A stretch of 64,000 bases of DNA, taken from Mesorhizobium sp. STM 4661. Its GTDB lineage: Bacteria; Pseudomonadota; Alphaproteobacteria; Rhizobiales; Rhizobiaceae. The position numbers and the translations under genes were made by a program. This document shows positions 15,763 through 24,426 of this stretch, in pieces. The notes beneath the pieces are model-generated. The model was given only the letters and a program-made list of their open reading frames with translations. It was not told where the DNA came from and made no database searches. The DNA lies in assembly GCF_000359125.1 (NCBI RefSeq), contig NZ_CAAF010000073.1, positions 62,001-126,000 on the forward strand. Direction: 5' to 3'. Within the stretch, counting starts at the first letter, position 1; each line of letters opens with the position of its first letter.

Positions 15763-16449
15763 ATGACGTGGAGGCTCGATTTGCGTGGACTTGGCGAAGG
15801 CTTGCTGCAGAAACCGCTGACGGTGGCGGAGCAGGTGGCGAATGTGCTGCGCGAATCGATCGCCGACGGCAGCCTGGCGGCGGGCACGCCGTTGCGCCAG
15901 GACGATCTTGCCGAGCGTTTCGGCTTCAGCCGCATGCCCGTCCGCGACGCGCTTCGCCAGCTCGAAGCCGAAGGCATCGTTTCGATCCATCCGACCAAGG
16001 GCGCGCATGTCGCCAGGATGGACGCTACCGAGATCAGGGAGATATTCGCGGTCCGCGAATTGCTAGAGAGCGAAGCGCTGCGGCTCTCGGTCCCGAACCT
16101 CACCCGGGAGAAACTCGACGAGGCCGGCCATGTGCTCAACCAGATCGACGCCGAGCCGAATGTCGGCCGCTGGGGCACGCTGAACCGCATCTTTCATCTG
16201 GCGCTCTACAGTGCCTGCGGCAACGCCCGCCTGCTCGGCCTGATCGAAGCCCATCACAATGCGGCCGACCGCTACGTGCGCGTTCTCCTGTCGAACCTCA
16301 ACTATCGCAGCCAATCGCAGGAGGAACACCGCGACCTGTTGACGACCTGCCGGCATCGCGATGCCGGGGCGGCCGTCCGCGTCCTGCGCAAGCATCTCGG
16401 CGACGGCATGGAAACGCTCGCCCAGGCCGGGTCGGCGAGAAAGCCCTGA
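15763..16449 (+). CDS. GntR-family regulator, FadR subfamily (FCD domain)
   Basis: 228 residues. The winged helix spans about residues 15-80 (LTVAEQVANVLRESIADGSL, FGFSRMPVRDALRQLEAEG) and is followed by an all-helical FCD effector domain. It probably represses the divergent FAD oxidoreductase and itself through the palindrome at 15696-15717. Effectors of this subfamily are often carboxylic acids that bind a metal in the FCD pocket. Confidence 0.9.
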   Translation: MTWRLDLRGLGEGLLQKPLTVAEQVANVLRESIADGSLAAGTPLRQDDLAERFGFSRMPVRDALRQLEAEGIVSIHPTKGAHVARMDATEIREIFAVRELLESEALRLSVPNLTREKLDEAGHVLNQIDAEPNVGRWGTLNRIFHLALYSACGNARLLGLIEAHHNAADRYVRVLLSNLNYRSQSQEEHRDLLTTCRHRDAGAAVRVLRKHLGDGMETLAQAGSARKP

Positions 16450-16476
16450 TCCTTGCCGGAACGATCACGCAAGCCC

Positions 16477-17250
16477 ATGACGCCGCGAGTAAACAGCGGC
16501 CGGCCGCGCAGCGGAGCCGCCTCTCAGGGCGCAAGTCCCCCGGGAGTGAGCCTTTGCCGGGCGCTGTCGAAGCTCGGCCTGTGCTCGCGCAAGCAGGCGG
16601 AGGTTCTGGTCGCCGAAGGACGCGTCAAGGTCGCGGGCAAAATCGTGCGCAATGGCTCGATGCGCGTCGATCCCGGCCGCGACCGCATCGAGGTCGACGA
16701 CCGCCGCGTCGTCGCCGAGCGCAAGGTCTATCTGATGCTGAACAAGCCGCGCGGCCTGGTCACCACCCGCGACGACCCGCAGGATCGCGGCACCGTCTAT
16801 GACTGTCTGGCCGGGCTCGACCTGCCTTTCGTCTCGCCGGTCGGCCGCCTCGACAAGGCCAGCGAAGGCCTGCTCCTGATGACCAACGACACGCGCTTTG
16901 CCCAGCGCCTGCTCGACCCCGCCTCGCACGTCGCCAAGATCTATCACGTGCAGGTCGCCGCCCTGCCCGACGCGGCCCTGCTGGCGCGGTTGCGCGCCGG
17001 CGTGACGGTCGATGGCGAGCAGCTGACGGCGCGCTCGATCGATATCCTGCGCGGCGGCACCAGCACCGCCTGGCTGGAAATCACCCTCGACGAGGGCCGC
17101 AACCGCCATATTCGCCGCATGCTGCACGCCTGTGACATCGAGGTGCTCCGCCTGGTGCGGGTGGCAATCGGCCAATTGCAGCTCGGCGACCTCGCCAAGG
17201 GCAAGGCACGCCACCTCACCGCGGAAGAACGGGCGATGCTTGCTGCCTAA
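16477..17250 (+). CDS. RsuA/RluB-family 16S or 23S rRNA pseudouridine synthase
   Basis: 257 residues from ATG 16477 (an in-frame TTG at 16453 would add eight codons). An S4 RNA-binding domain is at residues ~25-75 (CRALSKLGLCSRKQAEVLVAEG), then the catalytic domain with GRLDKASEGLLLMTND, whose aspartate attacks the uridine, and GRNRHIRRMLHA near the C-terminus. It isomerises a uridine in rRNA. It lies close behind the FadR gene but is unrelated in function. The family does not tell RluB, RluE or RsuA apart here. Confidence 0.88.
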   Translation: MTPRVNSGRPRSGAASQGASPPGVSLCRALSKLGLCSRKQAEVLVAEGRVKVAGKIVRNGSMRVDPGRDRIEVDDRRVVAERKVYLMLNKPRGLVTTRDDPQDRGTVYDCLAGLDLPFVSPVGRLDKASEGLLLMTNDTRFAQRLLDPASHVAKIYHVQVAALPDAALLARLRAGVTVDGEQLTARSIDILRGGTSTAWLEITLDEGRNRHIRRMLHACDIEVLRLVRVAIGQLQLGDLAKGKARHLTAEERAMLAA

Positions 17251-17293
17251 ACAGCCAACGCGCCTGCGCCGCACCCAAATTCGACGGCAGGCC

Positions 17294-18037
17294 TTATTTC
17301 GCGTCGTGGAAGATGATACCGACGGTGTGGCGCATGCCGGAGCGCAACCGGCTGACGCCGTGACGTAGATTGACCCGGTAGTTGCCCTTGGTGCCCCGGA
17401 CCGGGCGGTTGTGGACCGCGAAGGCCACCGCGTCGCCTTGGCTGAGTGGCACCACCTCCGCGCGGCTCTGCATGCGCGGACGCTGTTCGGTCAGCACGAA
17501 CTCGCCGCCGGTGAAATCCTGCCCCGGCTGCGAAAGCAGGATCGCCACCTGCAGCGGAAAGGCAAGATCGCCGTAGAGATCCTGGTGCAGGCAGTTGAAG
17601 TCGCCGGGGACATATTGCAGAAGCAGCGGCGTCGGCCGGGTCTGGCCCTGCTCGCGGCACAGATCTAGGAACGCGCCATGCTCGGCCGGGTAGCGCTGGG
17701 CGATGCCCATGCGCTCGTTCCAGGCGTTGGCGACCGCGGCAAGGCGCGGATAGAGCGCGCTGCGCAAGCCGCCGATCAAATCGGGCAAGGGATAGCGGAA
17801 ATAGCGATACTCGCCCTTGCCAAAACCATGCCGCGCCATGTGGACATGACTGCGGAAATGGCCCTCCTCCGGATAGAGTCCCGCGATCTGCCGGCATTCA
17901 TCCGGCGTCAGCAATTTTTCCATCATCGCGCAGCCATAGTTGCCCAGTTCGCCGGCCAGCATTTCCCAATCATATCCGGCGACCCGCGCTTCCGCCGACC
18001 GGACCGCGGCTTTCGAACCTATCGAATGGATGGTCAT
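17294..18037 (-). CDS. 2-oxoglutarate/Fe(II)-dependent oxygenase
   Basis: 247 residues with the double-stranded beta-helix iron site: H151-Q-D153 in CLHQDLYG and H226 in NLRHGVS, with arginines just downstream to hold 2-oxoglutarate. Similarity is to the prolyl-4-hydroxylase-like group, which hydroxylates proteins or small molecules. It stands between convergent rsuA-type and same-strand DMT genes and has no obvious operon partner. The substrate is unknown. Confidence 0.82.
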   Translation of the reverse strand: MTIHSIGSKAAVRSAEARVAGYDWEMLAGELGNYGCAMMEKLLTPDECRQIAGLYPEEGHFRSHVHMARHGFGKGEYRYFRYPLPDLIGGLRSALYPRLAAVANAWNERMGIAQRYPAEHGAFLDLCREQGQTRPTPLLLQYVPGDFNCLHQDLYGDLAFPLQVAILLSQPGQDFTGGEFVLTEQRPRMQSRAEVVPLSQGDAVAFAVHNRPVRGTKGNYRVNLRHGVSRLRSGMRHTVGIIFHDAK

Positions 18038-18122
18038 GGCTTTGCCTCCAATGGCTTCCTATGCCACCAGAGATGGGAGAAACAACGTGCGCGGACCACC
18101 CGTTTCCTGCCAACCGGCCGCG

Positions 18123-19043
18123 CTAGATGAGGTGTCGCGGCTCGCGAACGCAAGCACCGGTGGTGCCGTTTTCGGGCGCCGTCTTGGCCGTTCCGCCACC
18201 GGAGAGGGCGAGGTAGAGGATCGCGCCAAGCATGATCGTGGCGCCGAGCATGCCGACGGACGATATCCGCTCATCCAGGAAAAGTGCCGCACCCAGCGCG
18301 CCGAACACGCTTTCTGCGCTGACGATCACCGCCGCGTGGCTGGCCGAGGTGAAGCGCTGGGCAATCGTCTGGATGCCGAAGCAGACGGCGGTCGAGAACA
18401 CGCCCAGCACAAGCAGTTCTGGCCAGGCATCGATTGCGCTCGCAGGCGACAAATTTCCGTGGAAGAAGGCAAGCGGCAGGCTCACCAGGGCCGCGCCAAG
18501 AAACTGCGCCGCCAGGGCGGAGAACGGACGTCCATAGGCTTGCGCATGGCGGCCGAGTTCGACCATCCAGAGAGCATAGCAGGCGGCCGCCAGCAAGACC
18601 GTCACATCGCCCTGGCTGAAGCTGGCGATGCCGCCGGACAGGAGCAGCGCGCCGACCAGCGTCAGGCTGGCGGCGAGCCCGACGGAAACCGTCAGCCGCT
18701 CGCCGATCAGCAGCCACGCCGCGAATGGCGTCATCACCGTCGCCGTGCTGATCAGAAAGCTGGCGTTGGTCACCGACGTGCCGAGATAGCCGATCTGCTG
18801 CAGCACGATGGCAATCGCAAACAGCGCGCTGACCCTTGCCAGGCTCGCGCGATAGCGGCCACTCGCCGGAAGTTGGGGCTCGATGGCGATCAGCGGCAGC
18901 ACCAGAAGCCCGCCGATCAGGCAGCGCAAGCCGACCGCGCTCAACGGATCGAGATGGTCCAGGATGGTCTTCTGCGGAACATTGCCGAAGCCCCACAAAG
19001 CGGCGGCAAACAGAAGAAGGAGATTGGCATGCAGCTTCGACAT
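18123..19043 (-). CDS. DMT-family (EamA) transporter
   Basis: 306 residues with ten hydrophobic helices in two EamA halves, starting LHANLLLLFAAALWGFGNV and with FTSASHAAVIVSAESVFGAL in the second half. It is an inner-membrane exporter of metabolites or amino acids; direction and ligand are not predictable. The start is ATG 19043. The longer frame upstream is proline/arginine rich and not membrane-like. Confidence 0.88.
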   Translation of the reverse strand: MSKLHANLLLLFAAALWGFGNVPQKTILDHLDPLSAVGLRCLIGGLLVLPLIAIEPQLPASGRYRASLARVSALFAIAIVLQQIGYLGTSVTNASFLISTATVMTPFAAWLLIGERLTVSVGLAASLTLVGALLLSGGIASFSQGDVTVLLAAACYALWMVELGRHAQAYGRPFSALAAQFLGAALVSLPLAFFHGNLSPASAIDAWPELLVLGVFSTAVCFGIQTIAQRFTSASHAAVIVSAESVFGALGAALFLDERISSVGMLGATIMLGAILYLALSGGGTAKTAPENGTTGACVREPRHLI

Positions 19044-19197
19044 CGTTCTCCCCCGCGCTTTTGACGTTGCGGAAGGTGACGGATGCCAGCTTACGGATCG
19101 CCTACGTCCGACCAGAAGCGATCGGCGCCACTTGCGGGTGGGCGTCGGTGCGAAGCGGCTCGCCGCGGCTGTTGGCAATTCATCTTTCTCGTGCACA

Positions 19198-19961
19198 ATG
19201 ACGGCCATGCGCGAGGCTCTTATCGGAGTGGTCGTTTTTATCTGCCTAGCCGGGGCCTCGCTGGTGAGCCTGACGATCTATGACAAATTGCCGTCCCACC
19301 ATCGCCGGGACGACACCAACGACGTTGTCCGGCTGATCGCCAACCTGTTCGTGGTGATGACCTCGCTGGTGCTTGGCCTGATGATCAACTCGGCCAAGAA
19401 CACCTTCGAATCCATCGACCACAACGTACACGCCTATGCGACGGAGCTGATCCTTCTGGACAGGGTGCTCAGGCAGTACGGCCCCGAGACGGAGGCGGTC
19501 CGTCAGCCGCTCGTCGCCTATGTGCAACGGGTCGTCGACGCCACCTCGCCCAGCCAGCCAACGCCGATCGTCGCCAATCGGCTGTCCGAGCTTCTCTTGA
19601 CCGAAATCGGCACCAGGTTGAGCGCGATCGTCCCGGCGGACGCCGCGCGCGCGTCCTTGCTGCAGGATGTCCGCGAGCGCCTGGAGAAAGTGCTGGAGAT
19701 GCGCTGGGTGCTGGTCGAGCAATCGGAAGGGCAGATACCCAGGCCGTTGATCGTCATGCTGGTGGGTGGCTGATGCTGATCTTCGGCAGCTTTGGCTTCA
19801 GGGCGCCACGCAATCCCATCGTGATAGGCTCTTTCGTGCTGGCGGCAGCCCTCATTGCCTGTTCGCTTTACCTGATCCTGGACATGAACGTGCCTTTTTC
19901 AGGACCGATCCAGATCTCGCCAGCGCCGCTGCAACGGGCGCTGGCGGAGATGAAGCAATGA
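19198..19961 (+). pseudogene. DUF4239 (bestrophin-like) membrane protein, frameshifted
   Basis: The first part (ATG 19198 to stop 19771-19773) has an N-terminal helix VVVFICLAGASLVSL, a second helix LIANLFVVMTSLVLGLMIN and a long helical domain. The frame shifted by one then continues as GWLMLIFGSFGFRAPRNPIV and MNVPFSGPIQIS, which is the conserved DUF4239 C-terminus. The two halves join exactly if one G is restored in GTGGGTGG at 19763-19769. So either a single base was lost and the gene is dead, or the read has an error. It stands alone. Confidence 0.8.
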
Positions 19962-20030
19962 GTCTGCTTCAGAGCTTCGGCGACGGGTAGCGGCGTGGCT
20001 CCGATTGTTTGACAGGTCGGAGGGACAGCA

Positions 20031-20180
20031 CCCCCCTCTGTCCTGCCGGACATCTCCCCCGGGGGGAGATTGGATGTCATCTCGGCTTTCGCCAATCACA
20101 AAGGCTGAATAAAAAGAGCCGTCGGTGCAACTACCGATCTCCCCCCTTGCGGGGGAGATGGCCGGCAGGCCAGAGGGGGG
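20031..20180. repeat. Double-hairpin repeat, inward-facing pair (copies 3 and 4)
   Basis: Copy 3 (20031-20070, plus) and copy 4 (20137-20180, inverted) lie between the convergent DUF4239 and aldehyde-oxidase genes. Copy 3 has TGTCC/GGACA arms in its small hairpin and copy 4 has TGGCC/GGCCA. The 66-bp centre shares TTTCGCCAA and AAAAAGAGC-like blocks with the pair at 13.9 kb. At this position the element could serve as a bidirectional terminator. Confidence 0.85.
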
Positions 20181-20218
20181 TGGGAAGGATCGCCAACTTT
20201 CCAACTCGTCCCGTCACC

Positions 20219-22510
20219 CTAGATCAGCTTCTCCAGCGTGATCGGCAGATCCCTGATCCGCTTGCCGGTGGCGTGGAACACGGCGTTGGCGATCGCCGGA
20301 GCGACGCCGACGATGGCCAGTTCCCCCACGCCCTTGCCGCCGAGCACCGAGGAATGCGGGTCGGGAATGCCGACCGAGATCACCTCGATGTCGGGAATAT
20401 CGGCATTGGTCGGCACGAGATAGTCGGCGAGGTTGTTGTTGACGATGCGGCCATGGCGGCGATCGACGATGCCTTCTTCCAGCAGCGCCTGGCCGATGCC
20501 CATGATGATGCCGCCCTTCCACTGGCTTTCGGCGAGCTTGGGATTGTAAAGCCGGCCCGAATCCAGCGCCGACACCACGCGCGACACCCTGACCGTGCCG
20601 AAATCCTCGTCGACGCGCACCTCGATGAAATGCGCGCACCAGCTGTACCTGGAATAATCGCCCTCGGTGTGCGGCAGCGCCATGGCGATGGTGGTGTAGT
20701 TCTTGTAGCGCTCCTCGGCCGTCGAATTCGCCGGCATGGTGTCGCCCTTGGCCTCGATCCGGTCTCGCCCGACGCTGGCGAGCAGCTCGGCAATCGAAAT
20801 TTCCGGGCCTTCGCCGCGCGGCGAGCTGATGCGGCCATTGGCGACGACCAGCGTGTTGGCCTGCAGCGCATGGAACGGCGAGCGCGGGTCGGAGATCGCC
20901 AGCCCGACCAGCTCGTCGAGCGCGGCATTCGCCGCCTTGTGCACCGCCCCGGTCATCACGCCGGCCAGCCGCGAGCCGCCGGCGACGCCGGCGCGGGCAA
21001 AGCGCGAGTCGCCGAGCTTGACCACGACATTGTCCGCCGGCACGCCGAGCGTTTCGGCGGCGGTCTGCACCAGGATCGTGTAGGTGCCCTGCCCCATGTC
21101 GATCGAGGAGCTCTCGACCTCGACCGAGCCATCGGCAAGGATGCGCACCATGGCCTCGCCATAGGCGCGCCGCACCGGATAGGTGCCGGCGGCGACGCCC
21201 CAGCCGATCAGCTGGTTGCCGTCGCGCATCGAGCGCGGCTGAGGGCTGCGCCTCGACCAGCCGAAGCGTTCGGCGCCGGCAGCATAGGCCTCGCGCAACT
21301 GCCGGGTCGACCAGGCCTTCTTCGCGTGCGGGTCCTGCTCGGCATAGTTCCTGAGCCGGATTGCCAGCGGATCGATGCCGACCTCATAGGCAAGCTCGTC
21401 GATGGCGCTTTCAATGCCGAAGGCGCTCGGATTCTCGCCCGGCGCGCGCATCGCGCCTGGCACCACCGAATTCACCCGCACGACATTCTGCCGCGAGGAG
21501 AAATTGGGCGTCTGATACATGATCGAGGTGACCGAACCGAGCGGCTCGACCCACATGCCATCAATCGACGTCTCATTGACGCCGCGATGCACGATCGACT
21601 GGATTTTTCCCTCGGCGTCGGCGCCGATCGTCACCGTCTGCCGTGTCGCGGCGCGCCCGCCATAGCCGGTGAAGGTCTGCGGCCGCGTCATCACCAGTCT
21701 CACCGGCCGTTCCAGCATCCTTGCGGCAATCGCCGCCACCGCGCCATGGCCGAGCGCCAGCGCCTTGGAGCCGAAGCCGCCGCCAATATAGGGCGAGACC
21801 AGCCGCACATTCTCGAACGGCACGCCGAACCATTCGGCATAGGTACGCGCCATGCCGTCGAGCCATTGGCTCGGCTCCCACACCGTCAGCTGGTCGCCCT
21901 GCCAGCGCGCGATCAGCCCATGCGGCTCCATCGGCGCCTGGTATTCGCGCGGCGTGTTGTAGGCGGCGCAGATCCTGACCGGGGCCGCGGCAAACGCCGT
22001 CGCCGCGTCACCCCATTCCTTCGTCATCGCGTCGATCGGGATGCCGTCGCCGGCCTTGGCGTCGCTGAGGTCGACGATGGCCGGGGCCTCGTCATAGCTG
22101 ACCTTGACCAGCGCTGCCGCCGCGACGGCCTGCTCGAAGCTCTCGGCCACCACCGCCGCGACATGCTGGCCTGAGAAGGTGATGTCGCGCGCCAGCGGGC
22201 AGTAGGGTGCGTCCGGCGGCGGCGTGCCGAACCAGTCCGACGCGGTCTTCAGCGGCGGGATATTGTCCGGCGTCAGCACCTTGAGCACGCCCGGTGCGGC
22301 TTTCGCGGCTTCCGTGTCGATCGAACGCACCTTGCCGGCGGCAATCGTGCTTTCGACGAGCACGGCATAGGCGAGGCCGTCGAGTTGCTGCTCGACCGCG
22401 TATTTGGCGGCACCGGTGATCTTGGCCGGGCCGTCGACGCGCGACAGCCGCCCGCCGACAGCCTCCGCGCCGTCGGAAGCATCGCCATGTCTTTTCATGT
22501 GAACGGTCAT
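20219..22510 (-). CDS. Aldehyde oxidase, molybdopterin-binding large subunit (PaoC-like)
   Basis: 763 residues of the xanthine-oxidase family. The Moco-binding region shows YIGGGFGSK, APMEPHG-type and GAMRAPGE motifs. The catalytic glutamate is in GKGVGELAIVG near the C-terminus. E. coli PaoC, of similar length, oxidises aromatic aldehydes. ATGA overlaps the FAD-subunit gene by 4 bp (22507-22510), so the three subunits are made together. No dedicated Moco chaperone (PaoD/XdhC) follows within the window. Confidence 0.92.
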   Translation of the reverse strand: MTVHMKRHGDASDGAEAVGGRLSRVDGPAKITGAAKYAVEQQLDGLAYAVLVESTIAAGKVRSIDTEAAKAAPGVLKVLTPDNIPPLKTASDWFGTPPPDAPYCPLARDITFSGQHVAAVVAESFEQAVAAAALVKVSYDEAPAIVDLSDAKAGDGIPIDAMTKEWGDAATAFAAAPVRICAAYNTPREYQAPMEPHGLIARWQGDQLTVWEPSQWLDGMARTYAEWFGVPFENVRLVSPYIGGGFGSKALALGHGAVAAIAARMLERPVRLVMTRPQTFTGYGGRAATRQTVTIGADAEGKIQSIVHRGVNETSIDGMWVEPLGSVTSIMYQTPNFSSRQNVVRVNSVVPGAMRAPGENPSAFGIESAIDELAYEVGIDPLAIRLRNYAEQDPHAKKAWSTRQLREAYAAGAERFGWSRRSPQPRSMRDGNQLIGWGVAAGTYPVRRAYGEAMVRILADGSVEVESSSIDMGQGTYTILVQTAAETLGVPADNVVVKLGDSRFARAGVAGGSRLAGVMTGAVHKAANAALDELVGLAISDPRSPFHALQANTLVVANGRISSPRGEGPEISIAELLASVGRDRIEAKGDTMPANSTAEERYKNYTTIAMALPHTEGDYSRYSWCAHFIEVRVDEDFGTVRVSRVVSALDSGRLYNPKLAESQWKGGIIMGIGQALLEEGIVDRRHGRIVNNNLADYLVPTNADIPDIEVISVGIPDPHSSVLGGKGVGELAIVGVAPAIANAVFHATGKRIRDLPITLEKLI

Positions 22511-23490
22511 GCCGTTTCTCCCAATTCGAGGATGGCGCGGGCGACGACGCGCGGCGCCAGTTCAATCTTGTAATGGTTGGCGCCGTGGTCGATGGCGCCC
22601 TCGACGGCAAGCAGGCTGGCGCGCCTGACGGTATCGGCCTCCAGCACCTTGCCCCTCAGCGCCGCTTCCACGCCGCGCGCCCGCCATGGTTTGGTGGCGA
22701 CGCCGCCGAGCGCCACGCGCAGGTCGCGGATCGTGCGGCCGTCCGCCTCGAACTCGATACCGACGGCGGCACTTGCAGCGGCAAATTCGTAGGACTGCCG
22801 GTCGCGGACTTTGAGATAAGTCGAGCGCCGGGCAGCGGCGGATGCCGGAATGCTGATCGCGGTGATCACCTCGCCCGGCTGGATCGCATGCTCCCGCTCC
22901 GGCGTGGCGCCAGGCGGCAGGAAAAAGTCGTCGACCGCGACCTGCCGGTCGCCGAGATGCACCAATGCATCGAAGGCGACCAGTGCCACGGCGAGATCGC
23001 CGGGATAGGTGGCGATGCAGGTTTCGCTGGTGCCGAGCACGGCATGGCCGCGGGTCACACCGCCGATCGCCGAACAGCCGCTGCCGGGCGTGCGCTTGTT
23101 GCAGGCGGGGAAGTTTTCGCCATCGCGGAAATAGGGGCAGCGCGTGCGCTGCATCAGATTGCCGCCGATGGTCGCCATGTTGCGGATCTGCGCCGAGGCG
23201 GCCTGCCACAGCGCTTCCGAGACGGCTGGGAACCGGCTCTTGATGTCGGCATGGTCGGCAATGCTGCTCATCTTCGCCAGCGCGCCGATGGTGGCGCCTT
23301 GGTCATCGACCGTGATCGCATCGAGCCCCTTGAGATGGGTGATGTCGACGATCGTATCGGGTTCGGCGACGCCGCATTTGGCGAGATCGATGAGCGTGGT
23401 GCCGCCGGCGAGCAGCATGGCGCCGGGCAGCGCCGAGGCCTGCCGTGCCGCATCGACCGAACTGGCGCGCAGATAGGAAAAGTCCCTCAT
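22507..23490 (-). CDS. Aldehyde oxidase, FAD-binding subunit (PaoB-like)
   Basis: 327 residues. The FAD site appears as LLAGGTTLIDLAK and TIGGNLMQRTRC. A cysteine-rich insertion RTRCPYFRDGENFPACNK continues to GSGCSA. E. coli PaoB has such an insertion and binds an additional 4Fe-4S cluster there, so this is a PaoABC-type enzyme and not a plain xanthine dehydrogenase. ATG 23490 overlaps the small-subunit stop by 4 bp. The longer upstream frame is arginine-rich and unlike protein. Confidence 0.92.
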   Translation of the reverse strand: MRDFSYLRASSVDAARQASALPGAMLLAGGTTLIDLAKCGVAEPDTIVDITHLKGLDAITVDDQGATIGALAKMSSIADHADIKSRFPAVSEALWQAASAQIRNMATIGGNLMQRTRCPYFRDGENFPACNKRTPGSGCSAIGGVTRGHAVLGTSETCIATYPGDLAVALVAFDALVHLGDRQVAVDDFFLPPGATPEREHAIQPGEVITAISIPASAAARRSTYLKVRDRQSYEFAAASAAVGIEFEADGRTIRDLRVALGGVATKPWRARGVEAALRGKVLEADTVRRASLLAVEGAIDHGANHYKIELAPRVVARAILELGETA

Positions 23491-23972
23491 GACGCGACCT
23501 CCGTAGCTGCCTGGCGCACGGCGGCGACGATGTGCGGATAGGCGCCGCAGCGGCACAGATTCCCGGCCATGTATTCGCGGATCTCGTCATCCGAGCCGGC
23601 ATGGCCCTCGCGGATGCAGGCGACGGCCGACATGATCTGTCCCGGCGTGCAGTAGCCGCACTGGAAGGCGTCCTGTTCGAGGAAGGCGGCCTGCACCGCG
23701 TGCAGCGTGCCATTCGCTTGCGCCAGCCCTTCTATGGTGGTGACCACCCTGCCCTCGGCCTGGGCGGCAAGCGTCAGGCAGGCCAGCACGCGCTGGCCGT
23801 CGATATGCACCGTGCAGGCGCCGCACTGGCCGTGGTCGCAGCCCTTCTTGGTTCCGGTCAGGCCGAGATGGTCGCGCAAGGCATCAAGCAGCGTGACGCG
23901 CGGCTCGACCTCCAATTCGTGTTGGTGTCCATTGATTTGAAGTTGGATGGGGATCAGGGTTTTGCTTGTCAT
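23487..23972 (-). CDS. Aldehyde oxidase, 2Fe-2S subunit (PaoA-like), no Tat signal
   Basis: 161 residues with both 2Fe-2S motifs: GCDHGQCGACTV plus a later cysteine (plant-ferredoxin type), and CGYCTPGQ with CRCGAYP (helical domain). E. coli PaoA carries a twin-arginine signal that takes the complex to the periplasm. This protein begins TSKTLIPIQLQINGHQ with no such signal, so the complex should stay in the cytoplasm. ATG 23972 is the chosen start; the frame upstream of it is proline-rich and not a signal peptide either. Confidence 0.92.
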   Translation of the reverse strand: MTSKTLIPIQLQINGHQHELEVEPRVTLLDALRDHLGLTGTKKGCDHGQCGACTVHIDGQRVLACLTLAAQAEGRVVTTIEGLAQANGTLHAVQAAFLEQDAFQCGYCTPGQIMSAVACIREGHAGSDDEIREYMAGNLCRCGAYPHIVAAVRQAATEVAS

Positions 23973-24086
23973 GGGGCGTCTGGCTCCAGTTGCTTGACGC
24001 GGAGGGGGATGATGTGGCGCCCGGCCGGGAGGCGGCAAGGTCACCAGATGGCTAGGTCTAGAAGGCGAAAGCGCTGATGAAGGCCG

Positions 24087-24270
24087 ATCTCCCCCCTCGT
24101 GGGGGAGATGCCCGGCAGGGCAGAGGGGGGCGCGAAGGAATGCGAACTTTGCCAGCTGGCTCTCTTCGAAATGGAAACCGGTCTGAGAGAGTGACTGCGA
24201 TCGGTTGATAGGCTGGCGGGACAGCGCCCCCCTCTGGCCTGCCGGCCATCTCCCCCACGAGGGGGGAGAT
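24087..24270. repeat. Double-hairpin repeat, outward-facing pair (copies 5 and 6)
   Basis: Copy 5 (24087-24132, inverted) and copy 6 (24227-24270, plus) point away from each other around a ~95-bp centre. Their small hairpins are TGCCC/GGGCA and TGGCC/GGCCA, both fully paired. The centre ends in a ~20-bp stretch (TGATAGGCTGGCGGGACAGC) that recurs beside the DUF559 gene at 34.2 kb. The pair lies between the aldehyde oxidase start and the TetR palindrome. Confidence 0.85.
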
Positions 24271-24347
24271 CACGCTCTCATCGGCTTGCAGGCTTTCAAC
24301 ACGTGACATACCGGGTCCCCTGATTATATGATAAGGGTGCTCCACTA

Positions 24348-24367
24348 AAACGGAGGCACCTCCGTTT
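24348..24367. promoter_or_regulatory. Perfect palindrome, likely TetR operator
   Basis: AAACGGAGG and CCTCCGTTT flank a 2-bp CA centre, giving a perfect 20-bp palindrome 60-80 bp before the TetR start, in the divergent region with the paoABC-like operon. TetR proteins bind sites of this length and symmetry, so it is the best operator candidate here. Confidence 0.65.
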
Positions 24368-24426
24368 ATTACGTGGGGGCTGACCCGCATGGGTTCAAGC
24401 CCCATATTTCGAGAGTGGAGAAAAAA

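Noticed and set aside
24389..24405. A tRNA-like T-arm (5-bp stem ATGGG/CCCAT, loop TTCAAGC) before the TetR gene
   Set aside because: No matching acceptor stem, D-arm, anticodon arm or CCA-side pairing is found around it; it is probably chance.
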